Positions 1 to 6,130 of a stretch of 6,949 nt of DNA are shown piece by piece. The translations under genes were made by a program, and so were the position numbers. The notes below the pieces were generated by a model that was not told the origin of the DNA, ran no database searches, and saw only the letters and a list, made by a program, of their open reading frames with translations. The DNA is from Verrucomicrobiota bacterium (GTDB lineage: Bacteria > Verrucomicrobiota > Verrucomicrobiia > Methylacidiphilales > Verrucolacustridaceae). Within the stretch, counting starts at the first letter, position 1, and each line of letters starts with the position of its first letter. The DNA lies in NCBI GenBank assembly GCA_010031845.1, contig RGYX01000047.1, forward strand, positions 1 through 6,949, given 5' to 3'.

Positions 1-261
1 ACCGGGGGTCACCACGAGGGTGTCCCAAGATTCGTCGACACATTCGGCCATTGCCGTAAAGGGCGAGGTCACCACAAACGCGGCGAAACCCAAGGCGCTA
101 CCCGCCAAGCCAACCGGGCGGACAAACAAGATATCAGGCACAGCCAAGAGCGGATCAGCCACGGCGTCTTTGCTGCTTCCCTTGGAACCGGAATCAGCCA
201 TGGCTAGGGACGAGGCCAAGGTGATTACTGTTAGAACCGCCATACGGAGGGTGTTTTTCAT
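1..261 (-). CDS. Secreted or membrane-anchored protein of unknown function (N-terminal part)
   Basis: An open frame of 87 codons starts at the ATG at 261-259 and runs off the left edge, so the C-terminus is not seen. The N-terminus has a signal-peptide layout: MKNTLR, a hydrophobic stretch at about residues 7-19, then a small-residue A-M-A region that could be a signal peptidase I site near residue 22. A Ser/Lys/Asp-rich linker follows. At about residues 49-70 (RPVGLAGSALGFAAFVV) there is a second hydrophobic, Gly/Ala-rich segment that may be a membrane helix. This resembles small hypothetical envelope proteins found in many bacteria, but I do not recognise a named family. No Shine-Dalgarno sequence precedes the ATG; a promoter-like TTGACA lies just upstream. 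ATG at codons 7 and 21 are alternative starts, but using them would shorten or lose the signal peptide. Confidence 0.75.
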   Translation of the reverse strand, partial: MKNTLRMAVLTVITLASSLAMADSGSKGSSKDAVADPLLAVPDILFVRPVGLAGSALGFAAFVVTSPFTAMAECVDESWDTLVVTPG

Positions 262-598
262 ATATCTAGGTGTAAAAAATTGGGGAAGAATGTCAATCCC
301 CATTCCTTTTTTCCGACCCCAAAAAATTCCATGCGAGGGGCCGGTCGACATTCCTTTTCCCGGGAACTCCCCTCCCTTTTTCACTTCCAAAGATCCAAGA
401 AAACCTCAGCTTAAGCACATGAACTCCAAGGCCTATCGGGCCGTTACCTCGTCCAAGTCAAAAAGATACTTTGCCAGGAATAAAAACTGGTCTGGGGAAC
501 AAAACTCCAAGTCCGCATTCATCCCGTCCCAATCCAAATCGTCAATCCGCCCACCAAAGAGCCCCAAAGATTCACCAACGTCAAACAGGGTATAACCG
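262..598. other. Intergenic region, no convincing gene
   Basis: This 337-bp stretch separates the secreted-protein gene from the tRNA. It contains the possible promoter at 269-296, a 10-bp direct repeat CATTCCTTTT (301-310 and 349-358), and a perfect palindrome TTCCCGGGAA (357-366). TCCAAG or TCCAAA recurs at 386, 394, 425, 452, 506 and 533; the last four positions are separated by 27, 54 and 27 bp. On the minus strand, a frame ending with TAG at 435-433 reads as an acidic peptide (D-L-D/D-L-E motifs). It has no good start: ATG at 522 gives 29 residues, CTG at 588 gives 51. Composition is less GC-rich than the flanks. I see no clear terminator hairpin. Confidence 0.5.
269..296 (-). promoter_or_regulatory. 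Possible promoter for the secreted-protein gene
   Basis: On the minus strand a perfect -35 hexamer TTGACA (296-291) is followed after 16 nt by TACACC (274-269), a poor -10 match. The end of the -10 lies 7 nt before the ATG at 261, so transcription would begin at about the start codon and leave little or no leader. The -35 match is strong and the -10 weak, so the call is tentative. Confidence 0.3.
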
Positions 599-670
599 AG
601 CCGGCTGTCGGATTTGAACCGACGACCAGCGGTTTACAAAACCGCTGCTCTACCACTGAGCTAAGCCGGC
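599..670 (-). tRNA. tRNA-Thr (anticodon TGT)
   Basis: Read on the minus strand from 670, the sequence folds as a complete cloverleaf. It has a 7-bp acceptor stem (GCCGGCT with AGCCGGC), a D arm GCTC-AGTGGTA-GAGC, a 5-bp anticodon stem (GCGGT with ACCGC), loop TTTGTAA, a 5-nt variable loop, and a T arm GTCGG-TTCAAAT-CCGAC. The anticodon is TGT, which reads ACA and, by wobble, other threonine codons. The discriminator at 599 is T, and the 3' CCA is not encoded, so it must be added by CCA nucleotidyltransferase. A TTGGCA upstream near 700 might be part of its promoter, but the -10 is not clear. No integrase or attachment-site repeat is visible around it. Confidence 0.97.
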
Positions 671-764
671 ATGTCAGTATCTTCCCGTACTTCCCTCTCC
701 CTGCCAAGTCTGCCCATCCCTAAACATTCTTTTCTCCGTTCCAGAAATCCTCCACCATCGACCT

Positions 765-1133
765 ATGTCCAACCTCACCATCGGCTTTTCCCTCGCCTAC
801 ATCCTTCTTGGTCTGGCCGGTTTTGTCCTCACCGGCTCCACCCACTACACCGCCCTGATTCCTGCCGGATTCGGTCTCGTGCTTCTGATTCTCGGTTTCG
901 CCGCAAAAAAGGAAAATCTCCGCAAACACGTCATGCACACCGCCGTTCTGGTCGCGCTCCTCGCTTTTGCCGGCACCGCCCGCTCCCTCTCCCGTCTCCC
1001 CTCGGTTTTTGATCACACCGCCGAACGTCCCGCTGCCGTTGTCACCCAAGCCATCAACGCCGGCCTCTCCCTGGCCTATATCGCGTTCGCCGTCCGCTCG
1101 TTTATTCAGGCCCGCCGCGCCCGATCTTCTTAA
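765..1133 (+). CDS. Small four-helix integral membrane protein, hypothetical
   Basis: 122 residues with about four predicted membrane helices: roughly residues 5-25, 29-47, 58-75 and 92-113. A basic loop (KKENLRKH, about 48-55) follows the second helix, and the C-terminus is very basic (RRARSS), which suggests a cytoplasmic tail. The pattern of TALIPA, then GL-x-LL-x-LGF, then RKH-x-MH-x-A resembles a widespread family of short uncharacterised bacterial membrane proteins with no known function; that resemblance is from memory. The start is the ATG at 765. No Shine-Dalgarno is visible, and no nearer in-frame ATG competes before the first helix. The last 32 bp overlap the 3' end of panB on the opposite strand. 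The opposite-strand open frame over this gene is Gly/Glu-rich low-complexity sequence and is not a credible protein. Confidence 0.75.
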   Translation: MSNLTIGFSLAYILLGLAGFVLTGSTHYTALIPAGFGLVLLILGFAAKKENLRKHVMHTAVLVALLAFAGTARSLSRLPSVFDHTAERPAAVVTQAINAGLSLAYIAFAVRSFIQARRARSS

Positions 1134-1875
1134 GCCCTGCCACCATCGCGCCGATCTTTTCGGCAAAACCCAGATCCTCTTTTACAAAGCCCGGCTTAAA
1201 CCACGGCGATAACCCCAGCAGATCGTGGGTCACGCGAATCTGGCCCGTCGTTGCCTTGCCCGCCCCGATGCCGATCGTGGGAATGGATAACGTCTCCGTC
1301 ACTCTGGTCGCCGCCTCAGGGGTCACCAACTCCAACACCATCGCGCAGGCGCCCCTTTTCTCCATCTCCCTGGCCTCCTCCAAAATCTGCCTTACCTCCT
1401 CCTCACTCTTTCCTTTCCTTTTATACCCCCCTTCCATCTTCACATGCTGCGGCAACATTCCCAAATGACCGATCCAGGGAATTCGCGCCTTCTGCAGCGC
1501 CTCCAATTGCGGAAAGATATTCTTCCCACCCTCCGGTTTCACCGCATCCGCCCCCGCCGCGATTAAAATCTTGGAATTCTCCACGCAACTTTTCGCCTCT
1601 TCATAGCTGCCCATGGGCAAATCCACCGATAACATCGCCCTCTTTCTCGCCCGGGCCACCGCTTCCGTTGCCCGCACCATATCCGCCATCGTCACTCCCG
1701 TGGTGTCCGGCAAACCCAACACCACCATCCCCAAACTGTCCCCTATATGGATCAGATCCGCTCCCCCCTCATCCAGAACTCTTGCCATCGGATAGTCATA
1801 AGCCGTCAAAGCCAGAAGAAACTTTCCCCGCGGCCACTTCCGCAACTGCTCCGGGGTCAAACAATCCGACGACAC
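1102..1875 (-). CDS. panB: 3-methyl-2-oxobutanoate hydroxymethyltransferase (ketopantoate hydroxymethyltransferase)
   Basis: Cytoplasmic enzyme that transfers a hydroxymethyl group from 5,10-methylene-tetrahydrofolate to 2-oxoisovalerate, the first step towards pantothenate and CoA. With the start chosen here (GTG at 1875-1873) it has 257 residues, against 263 in E. coli. Visible family motifs are LTAYDY, IGDSLGM with metal-binding Asp46, SVDLP with Asp85, K-P-EGG with Glu115, GHLG with His137, VLEL with catalytic Glu182, and IGIGAG. Each key residue sits one position after its E. coli equivalent (D45, D84, E114, H136, E181), which supports the GTG start. A strong AAGGGGGG lies 6 nt before it. 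The frame is open further upstream to an ATG at 1956, but that would add 27 Gly/Ser/Arg-rich residues unlike the family. It overlaps the end of folK by 19 nt and is the last gene of the operon. No panC or panD is seen here. Confidence 0.96.
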   Translation of the reverse strand: MSSDCLTPEQLRKWPRGKFLLALTAYDYPMARVLDEGGADLIHIGDSLGMVVLGLPDTTGVTMADMVRATEAVARARKRAMLSVDLPMGSYEEAKSCVENSKILIAAGADAVKPEGGKNIFPQLEALQKARIPWIGHLGMLPQHVKMEGGYKRKGKSEEEVRQILEEAREMEKRGACAMVLELVTPEAATRVTETLSIPTIGIGAGKATTGQIRVTHDLLGLSPWFKPGFVKEDLGFAEKIGAMVAGLKKIGRGGPE

Positions 1876-2345
1876 GCAGAACCCCCCTTCCCGGTCAACC
1901 ACCGAGCCGACTCCCCCACCGTTCCCGGCAACCCTGGAATTCGCCGCTCGGGACAAATCTCCGCCAACGGTTCCATCACAAATCTCCTCCCACTCATCCT
2001 AGGATGCGGAATTTCCACCCTGACGGTTCGAACCTTCCGGTCATCGGCGTACAAAATATCCAAGTCCAAGGCTCGAGACTCGTTCACCCCTCTCACCGCT
2101 TTTCTTCCACGACTCCGTTCAAAGTCCTGCATCCATTGCAAAAGATTCTCCAGCGAACCCATCCAACGGATCTCAGCCGCCTGATTCCGAAATCCAGCCG
2201 CTCCGGGAGCACATCCCACCGGATCGGTTTCATATTCGGACGAGAACCTTGCTGCGGGATCCATGCCTCTCAGCCACTTTCTCGCCAGAGCCAGTTCGTT
2301 GGAACGGTCGCCCACGTTCGACCCCAGACCAATCCCCACCCGCAT
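1857..2345 (-). CDS. folK: 2-amino-4-hydroxy-6-hydroxymethyldihydropteridine diphosphokinase (HPPK)
   Basis: Transfers pyrophosphate from ATP to 6-hydroxymethyl-7,8-dihydropterin, giving the substrate of dihydropteroate synthase in folate synthesis. The protein is 162 residues, the normal size of a stand-alone HPPK. Visible motifs are the N-terminal GLGSNVGDR (6-14), YETDPVG (38-44), F-x-NQAAE in place of the usual F-x-N-x-V (52-58), and the signature SRALDLDIL (90-98) with the magnesium-binding Asp94 and Asp96. An HPR (114-116) and a C-terminal RRFVMEPLAEI also fit the family. The start is the ATG at 2345-2343, whose A is the last base of the dapB stop (TGATG), so translation is probably coupled to dapB; no separate Shine-Dalgarno is seen. 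The open frame extends upstream to 2405, but those 20 residues overlap dapB and do not look like HPPK. No folB or folP is next to it. Confidence 0.95.
   Translation of the reverse strand: MRVGIGLGSNVGDRSNELALARKWLRGMDPAARFSSEYETDPVGCAPGAAGFRNQAAEIRWMGSLENLLQWMQDFERSRGRKAVRGVNESRALDLDILYADDRKVRTVRVEIPHPRMSGRRFVMEPLAEICPERRIPGLPGTVGESARWLTGKGGSACRRIV
1882..1889 (-). promoter_or_regulatory. Ribosome binding site of panB
   Basis: AAGGGGGG on the minus strand, 6 nt before the GTG at 1875, lies inside the last codons of folK. It is the best Shine-Dalgarno match near any candidate start of panB and decides for the GTG over the in-frame ATG at 1956. Confidence 0.7.
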
Positions 2346-3082
2346 CAACTCAAACCAAGCACGTCGACCATCTGATACATCTTGGCCGGCTTGCCCACCA
2401 ACCACCTCGCCGCCCGCAGCGCTCCCACGGCAAAAACATCCCGGGTGCTCGCCCGATGCGTCAGTTCGATCCGCTCGCCCTCTCCCGCCAACAACACCGT
2501 ATGGTCCCCCACCACGTCCCCGCCCCGGACCGCATGGACGCCAATCTCATCCTCCGTCCGCTCACCCGGTTCTCCCGACCGCCCATGTCTCGCCACCACC
2601 TCGGGCTTCGACCGCCGGGCTTCCGCCAAAATCTCCACCAACCTCTTGGCCGTGCCGCTGGGCGCATCCTTCTTTAACCGGTGATGAATCTCAATCACCT
2701 CCGGATCAAACCCCTCTGGCAAAGCCTTGGCGGCCTGCGCCGTCAGGTAAAAAAGCAGGTTCACGCCCAGCGAAAAATTGGGCGAATGGATGATGGGAAT
2801 GTGATGTGCCGCCTCCCCAATCAAGCCCTGCTCCGCTTCCGTATGACCAGTGGTTCCACAGACATAGGCGGCCTTCACCGCCCGCACCTGCTTCAACACC
2901 GCCTCCGTGGCGGAGCGGTGACTGAAATCAACCACCACCTGCGCCTTGGCCACCGCCTTGACCAGGTCATCCCCGTGATCCGCTTCACCCACCACCTCAA
3001 AATTCCTGTCACCCCGGGCCAGCTTGAGAATCGCCTGCCCCATCCGCCCCCTGGCCCCGATCATGGTGAGTTTGGTTGCCAT
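2345..3082 (-). CDS. dapB: 4-hydroxy-tetrahydrodipicolinate reductase
   Basis: NAD(P)H-dependent cytoplasmic enzyme that reduces the DapA product to tetrahydrodipicolinate in the diaminopimelate/lysine pathway. It has 245 residues, shorter than E. coli (273) but within the family range. The N-terminal Rossmann motif GARGRMGQ (9-16) is intact, followed by VVDFSHR (50-56), CGTTGH (75-80), and PNFSLGVNLL (101-110). The catalytic signature EIHHRLKKDAPSGTA (131-145) supplies His133, His134 and Lys137. The start is the ATG at 3082-3080, with AAGGA (3092-3088) 5 nt before it. The gene begins 19 nt after dapA ends, the only real gap inside the operon, and its stop overlaps the folK start by one base. 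Confidence 0.97.
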   Translation of the reverse strand: MATKLTMIGARGRMGQAILKLARGDRNFEVVGEADHGDDLVKAVAKAQVVVDFSHRSATEAVLKQVRAVKAAYVCGTTGHTEAEQGLIGEAAHHIPIIHSPNFSLGVNLLFYLTAQAAKALPEGFDPEVIEIHHRLKKDAPSGTAKRLVEILAEARRSKPEVVARHGRSGEPGERTEDEIGVHAVRGGDVVGDHTVLLAGEGERIELTHRASTRDVFAVGALRAARWLVGKPAKMYQMVDVLGLS

Positions 3083-3101
3083 AAATTTCCTTGGAATTAG
3101 C

Positions 3102-3977
3102 TTACGCCAATCCCGCTTCCTTCAAAGTCCCGAAAAGCTTCATTCGGCTGGCCTCGGTGATCGGCACCAAGGGCAGTCGCAGTTCATCCGCCAGCCAACC
3201 CTTGGCTGCCATCGCGGCTTTCACCGGACCGGGATTACTCTCAATAAAAAGATCCCGGAACACCCCGGTATACTTCTGATTCAACTCCTCCGCCTTCTTC
3301 CAATCCTTCCGGGCCGCGGCATCCACCAGTGACTTGACCTCTGCCGGGATCAGGTTGGAGGCGACGCTGACCACCCCCACCGCACTCCGTTTCATAAACT
3401 CCACGGTCATACTGTCGTCCCCGCTTAAGATTTCGAATCCCGACGGAACCACCTTGCGGATTTCATCCACCCGTTCCGGCTTGCCGCCGGCCTCCTTGAT
3501 CGCCCGGACCGTCGGACAATCCTTCGCCAACCGCGCCACCGTCTCCACCGTGATCTCCACCCCGCACCGTCCGGGAACGCTGTAAAGCATGATCGGGAGA
3601 TCAACGGCAGCCGCGATCGCGCGGAAATGCTGATACATGCCCTCCGGGCTTGGCTTGTTATAGTAAGGGGCAACCAACAACAGCGCATCCGCCTTGGCCT
3701 TTTGTGCGCCGGCGGAAAGCTCAATCGCCTCGGCCGTGCTGTTGGAACCCGTGCCCGCCACCACCTTGGTGCGCTTGCGGGCAAACTGCACCGCCAACTC
3801 GATCACCCGGACGTGCTCCTGCATGTTCAGCGTGGGGGATTCCCCCGTGGTTCCGACCGGCACGATCCCTTCAATTCCGGCCGCGACCTGACGCTCGATC
3901 AACGCCTCAAACGCCTTCACGTCCACCTGCCCGTTGCGGAAGGGGGTGACCAGCGCGGTATAGGTTCCTTCAAACAT
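3102..3977 (-). CDS. dapA: 4-hydroxy-tetrahydrodipicolinate synthase
   Basis: Condenses pyruvate with aspartate-4-semialdehyde through a Schiff base, the committed step to diaminopimelate and lysine. The protein is 291 residues (E. coli 292) and forms a TIM barrel in this family. Visible are TALVTPF (7-13), the substrate-binding GTTGESPTL (42-50) with Thr43 and Thr44, APYYNKP (103-109), catalytic Tyr132 in LYSVPGRCG (131-139), the Schiff-base Lys161 in IKEAGG, and LSGDD near residue 190. The YSVPGRCG form, rather than the usual YNVPGRTG, is notable. The start is the ATG at 3977, 6 nt after a strong AAGGAG; this puts Lys161 at the E. coli number. The frame stays open upstream to 4070, but that extension is antisense-like sequence within dapF. 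It overlaps the dapF end by 8 nt. Confidence 0.98.
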   Translation of the reverse strand: MFEGTYTALVTPFRNGQVDVKAFEALIERQVAAGIEGIVPVGTTGESPTLNMQEHVRVIELAVQFARKRTKVVAGTGSNSTAEAIELSAGAQKAKADALLLVAPYYNKPSPEGMYQHFRAIAAAVDLPIMLYSVPGRCGVEITVETVARLAKDCPTVRAIKEAGGKPERVDEIRKVVPSGFEILSGDDSMTVEFMKRSAVGVVSVASNLIPAEVKSLVDAAARKDWKKAEELNQKYTGVFRDLFIESNPGPVKAAMAAKGWLADELRLPLVPITEASRMKLFGTLKEAGLA

Positions 3978-4788
3978 GGAAGACTCCTTCATAGACGATC
4001 CGGGCCGGACCTTGGAGCGTAACTTTCCGCGGACGCCCGTTCTCCATAATGAAATCGGCCCGCAAAACATCCCCGCCGCGGGTCCGGACCTTCACCGGCG
4101 GCTTCACCCCCCGGCGGACCGAAGCGAGAATGGAGGAGGCCACCACCCCGGTGCCACAGGCCAGGGTCTCTCCCTCGACCCCGCGTTCATAGGTTCTCAC
4201 CTCCAGACGACTCCCGCCTCCCACGGCCACAAAGTTCACATTGGTTCCCGCGGGGGCAAAGGCGGAGTGGTAGCGGATTGCCCTCCCGTTTTTCTCCACC
4301 TCCACCCCGTCCACCGAACGAACAAATTCCACCGCATGGGGTACCCCGGTGTTTACAAAATCCAGCTTCACCTTTCTCCCCGCCGCCGTGATCTCCTTGC
4401 CCAACCTCGGTAAGCCCGGATCGGACATGGAAACCCGCACTTCCTTGCCCACCATCTCCAAGACCACCGGCCCGGCCTTGGTCTCCACCCGAAGGCTCTT
4501 GGCGCGCCAACCCGTGGTTTCCCGCACCAATAGGGCAAAACAGCGCGCCCCGTTCCCGCACATCTCCGCTTCGCCTCCATCGGCATTATAGTAGCGCATC
4601 CGGAAATCCGCTCCCCGACCGCGAGGCTTCTCCACCACCAACACCCCGTCCGCCCCGGCGCCGCGTTGGCGATCACACCAGCTGGCGATCCTCTCCCGGG
4701 TCAGACCTAGTCCCCCGCGTCTTCCATCGAACCCGAGAAAGTCGTTTCCCGCTCCTTCCAACTTCAGAAACTTCACCGCTCGGCTCAT
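3970..4788 (-). CDS. dapF: Diaminopimelate epimerase
   Basis: PLP-independent epimerase that converts LL- to meso-diaminopimelate, the form used in peptidoglycan and by LysA. It has 272 residues, against 274 in E. coli. The first half starts with FLKLEGAGNDF (7-17) and carries MCGNGARCF with the catalytic Cys77. The second half carries the matching ERGVEGETLACGTG with the catalytic Cys211. CDRQRGAGADG (38-48) replaces the common CDRHFGIGADG, and TGVPHAV (147-153) corresponds to the GNPHAV region. The start is the ATG at 4788, which overlaps the lysA stop in an ATGA arrangement (4 nt), with GGAG 8 nt upstream. The open frame reaches 4809, but those 7 extra codons lie in lysA and are not needed. 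Its end overlaps dapA by 8 nt. Confidence 0.97.
   Translation of the reverse strand: MSRAVKFLKLEGAGNDFLGFDGRRGGLGLTRERIASWCDRQRGAGADGVLVVEKPRGRGADFRMRYYNADGGEAEMCGNGARCFALLVRETTGWRAKSLRVETKAGPVVLEMVGKEVRVSMSDPGLPRLGKEITAAGRKVKLDFVNTGVPHAVEFVRSVDGVEVEKNGRAIRYHSAFAPAGTNVNFVAVGGGSRLEVRTYERGVEGETLACGTGVVASSILASVRRGVKPPVKVRTRGGDVLRADFIMENGRPRKVTLQGPARIVYEGVFHV
3984..3989 (-). promoter_or_regulatory. Ribosome binding site of dapA
   Basis: AAGGAG on the minus strand lies 6 nt before the dapA ATG at 3977 and inside the last codons of dapF (Glu-Gly-Val). It is the strongest Shine-Dalgarno in the operon and settles the dapA start against the longer open frame to 4070. Confidence 0.8.
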
Positions 4789-6074
4789 GACTTCTTCTCC
4801 CCCCGCCAAAGATCGGCCACCGTCTCCCGCTTGCGAATCACCTTGGCCTTGGTTCCGGATACCAGAACCTCCGCCGGACGCGGCCGCGTGTTGTAACTCG
4901 AAGCCATCGAAAAACCATAAGCCCCGGCGCTAAAAATCGCCACCCGGTCGCCCCGTTCCAGCGGAGAAAGGGCACGGTCGTGGCCAAACACGTCTCCAGA
5001 CTCGCACACCGGTCCGACAATATCGGTCGAAATCGCCCCGGGACGTGGCTTTTCCACCGACTCGATCTGATGGTAGGCCTCGTACATCGCCGGCCGGACC
5101 AGATCATTCATTCCGGCATCGATCACCGTGAAGTGCTTTTTACCCGTCTGCTTGCGGTAAAGAACCTCGGCCACCAGCACGCCCGCATTTCCCACCAGGA
5201 ACCGCCCAGGCTCGAGCAGGATTTCCATCTTCAGCGCACGCAACATGGGAATGATCGAGGTGGCATACTCAGCCAAGGTCATGGCCCTTTCCGCCTTGGG
5301 GCTCTTCCACCAGCCGTCCCGACCGCTGGCCAAGGCATCCTCGTAGACAATTCCCACCCCGCCCCCGAGGTCGAAATATTCCAATCCGTGCCGGTCTCGC
5401 AAACGCTCCACCAAAGGAATCATCTTCCGCACCGCCGCCCGGAAAGGAGCCGATCGGGTGATCTGGGATCCGATATGCATCTGGATGCCGACCAGCTTCA
5501 GCCGCCGGTCCCCGGCATACCGACGGTAAGCCGCCGCCACCAACTCGTACGGGATGCCGAACTTGTTGGCATAAGTTCCGGTGGTGATCTTGGCATGACC
5601 GCCGGCTTCCACGTCGGGATTTACCCGCAAAGAGACGGGAGCCCGACGCCCTTTTTTTCTCCCCGCGACCAGAGCGATCCGCTCCAACTCCTCCTCGCTC
5701 TCGACGTGGAAAGCTTTCACTCCATACCGCAATCCCGCCTCGATCTCCTCATCCGTCTTACCCACCCCGGCAAAGACGCACTTCGCTATCTTGCCTCCCG
5801 CCTTTCGCACCCGTTCCAGTTCGCCTCCGCTAACCACATCGAACCCACTTCCCGCGCGCGCCAAGAGGGAGAGAACGGCCAGATTACTGTTCGCCTTGAC
5901 CGAGTAACAGATCAGCGGATCCACCGCCCTCATCGCCCCGCGAAGGCGCCGGTAATGATCAAGAATCGTCCCCGCCGAATAAACGTATAGCGGGGTGCCC
6001 AAGCGGTCGGCCAAGCTGTCGAGGTTGACCCCTTCCGCATAAAGCTTTCCCCCCTTTCTATGGAAACGATGCAT
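4785..6074 (-). CDS. lysA: Diaminopimelate decarboxylase
   Basis: PLP-dependent fold-III decarboxylase that makes L-lysine from meso-diaminopimelate, the last step of the pathway. The 429 residues match the family. The N-terminal barrel has YSVKANSN (57-64) with the PLP-binding Lys60, FDVVSGGE (78-85), HIGSQ (200-204) and the phosphate-binding LGGG (236-239). The C-terminal domain has EPGR (288-291), CESGD with the catalytic Cys357, and GAYGFSMASSYN near residue 385. Between the LGGG and EPGR motifs there is an insert (about 246-264, with a WWK) that most LysA proteins lack; I recall it in verrucomicrobial sequences. It is first in the operon. The ATG at 6074 has no Shine-Dalgarno, but a -10-like TAAAAT lies 6 nt before it. 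Confidence 0.97.
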   Translation of the reverse strand: MHRFHRKGGKLYAEGVNLDSLADRLGTPLYVYSAGTILDHYRRLRGAMRAVDPLICYSVKANSNLAVLSLLARAGSGFDVVSGGELERVRKAGGKIAKCVFAGVGKTDEEIEAGLRYGVKAFHVESEEELERIALVAGRKKGRRAPVSLRVNPDVEAGGHAKITTGTYANKFGIPYELVAAAYRRYAGDRRLKLVGIQMHIGSQITRSAPFRAAVRKMIPLVERLRDRHGLEYFDLGGGVGIVYEDALASGRDGWWKSPKAERAMTLAEYATSIIPMLRALKMEILLEPGRFLVGNAGVLVAEVLYRKQTGKKHFTVIDAGMNDLVRPAMYEAYHQIESVEKPRPGAISTDIVGPVCESGDVFGHDRALSPLERGDRVAIFSAGAYGFSMASSYNTRPRPAEVLVSGTKAKVIRKRETVADLWRGEKKS

Positions 6075-6080
6075 TGGGAT

Positions 6081-6109
6081 ATTTTACCCTACCCGATTCC
6101 CACTTTCGA
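6081..6109 (-). promoter_or_regulatory. Probable promoter of the lysA-dapF-dapA-dapB-folK-panB operon
   Basis: On the minus strand, TCGAAA (6109-6104) and TAAAAT (6086-6081) are separated by 17 nt, matching 4/6 and 5/6 of the sigma-70 consensus. The -10 ends 6 nt before the lysA ATG, so the transcript would start at or within a base or two of the start codon. This fits the absence of a Shine-Dalgarno and leaves no room for a lysine riboswitch or leader peptide. Confidence 0.4.
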
Positions 6110-6130
6110 GCCTCATCCCTTATTCAATAT

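Noticed and set aside
20..595. 191-codon plus-strand open frame
   Set aside because: It runs antisense through the signal-peptide gene start, then through the spacer. The product is Ser/Pro/Lys-rich with no domain pattern.
599..670. tRNA as integration site of a mobile element
   Set aside because: No integrase gene and no repeat of the tRNA 3' end is visible within the window.
720..1166. 148-codon minus-strand frame opposite the small membrane protein
   Set aside because: The product is Gly/Glu/Lys-rich low-complexity sequence. The plus frame has a regular four-helix membrane pattern and a recognisable family look.
1251..2375. 374-codon plus-strand frame
   Set aside because: It is a Pro/Ser/His-rich antisense shadow of panB and folK, both of which have intact catalytic motifs.
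3978..4070. N-terminal extension of dapA by 31 codons
   Set aside because: It overlaps dapF and has no family similarity. The ATG at 3977 has an AAGGAG at 6 nt and gives standard residue numbering.
4980..5990. 336-codon plus-strand frame
   Set aside because: It lies wholly antisense to lysA, whose active-site motifs are all intact. The product is His/Arg/Pro-rich and shows no family pattern.
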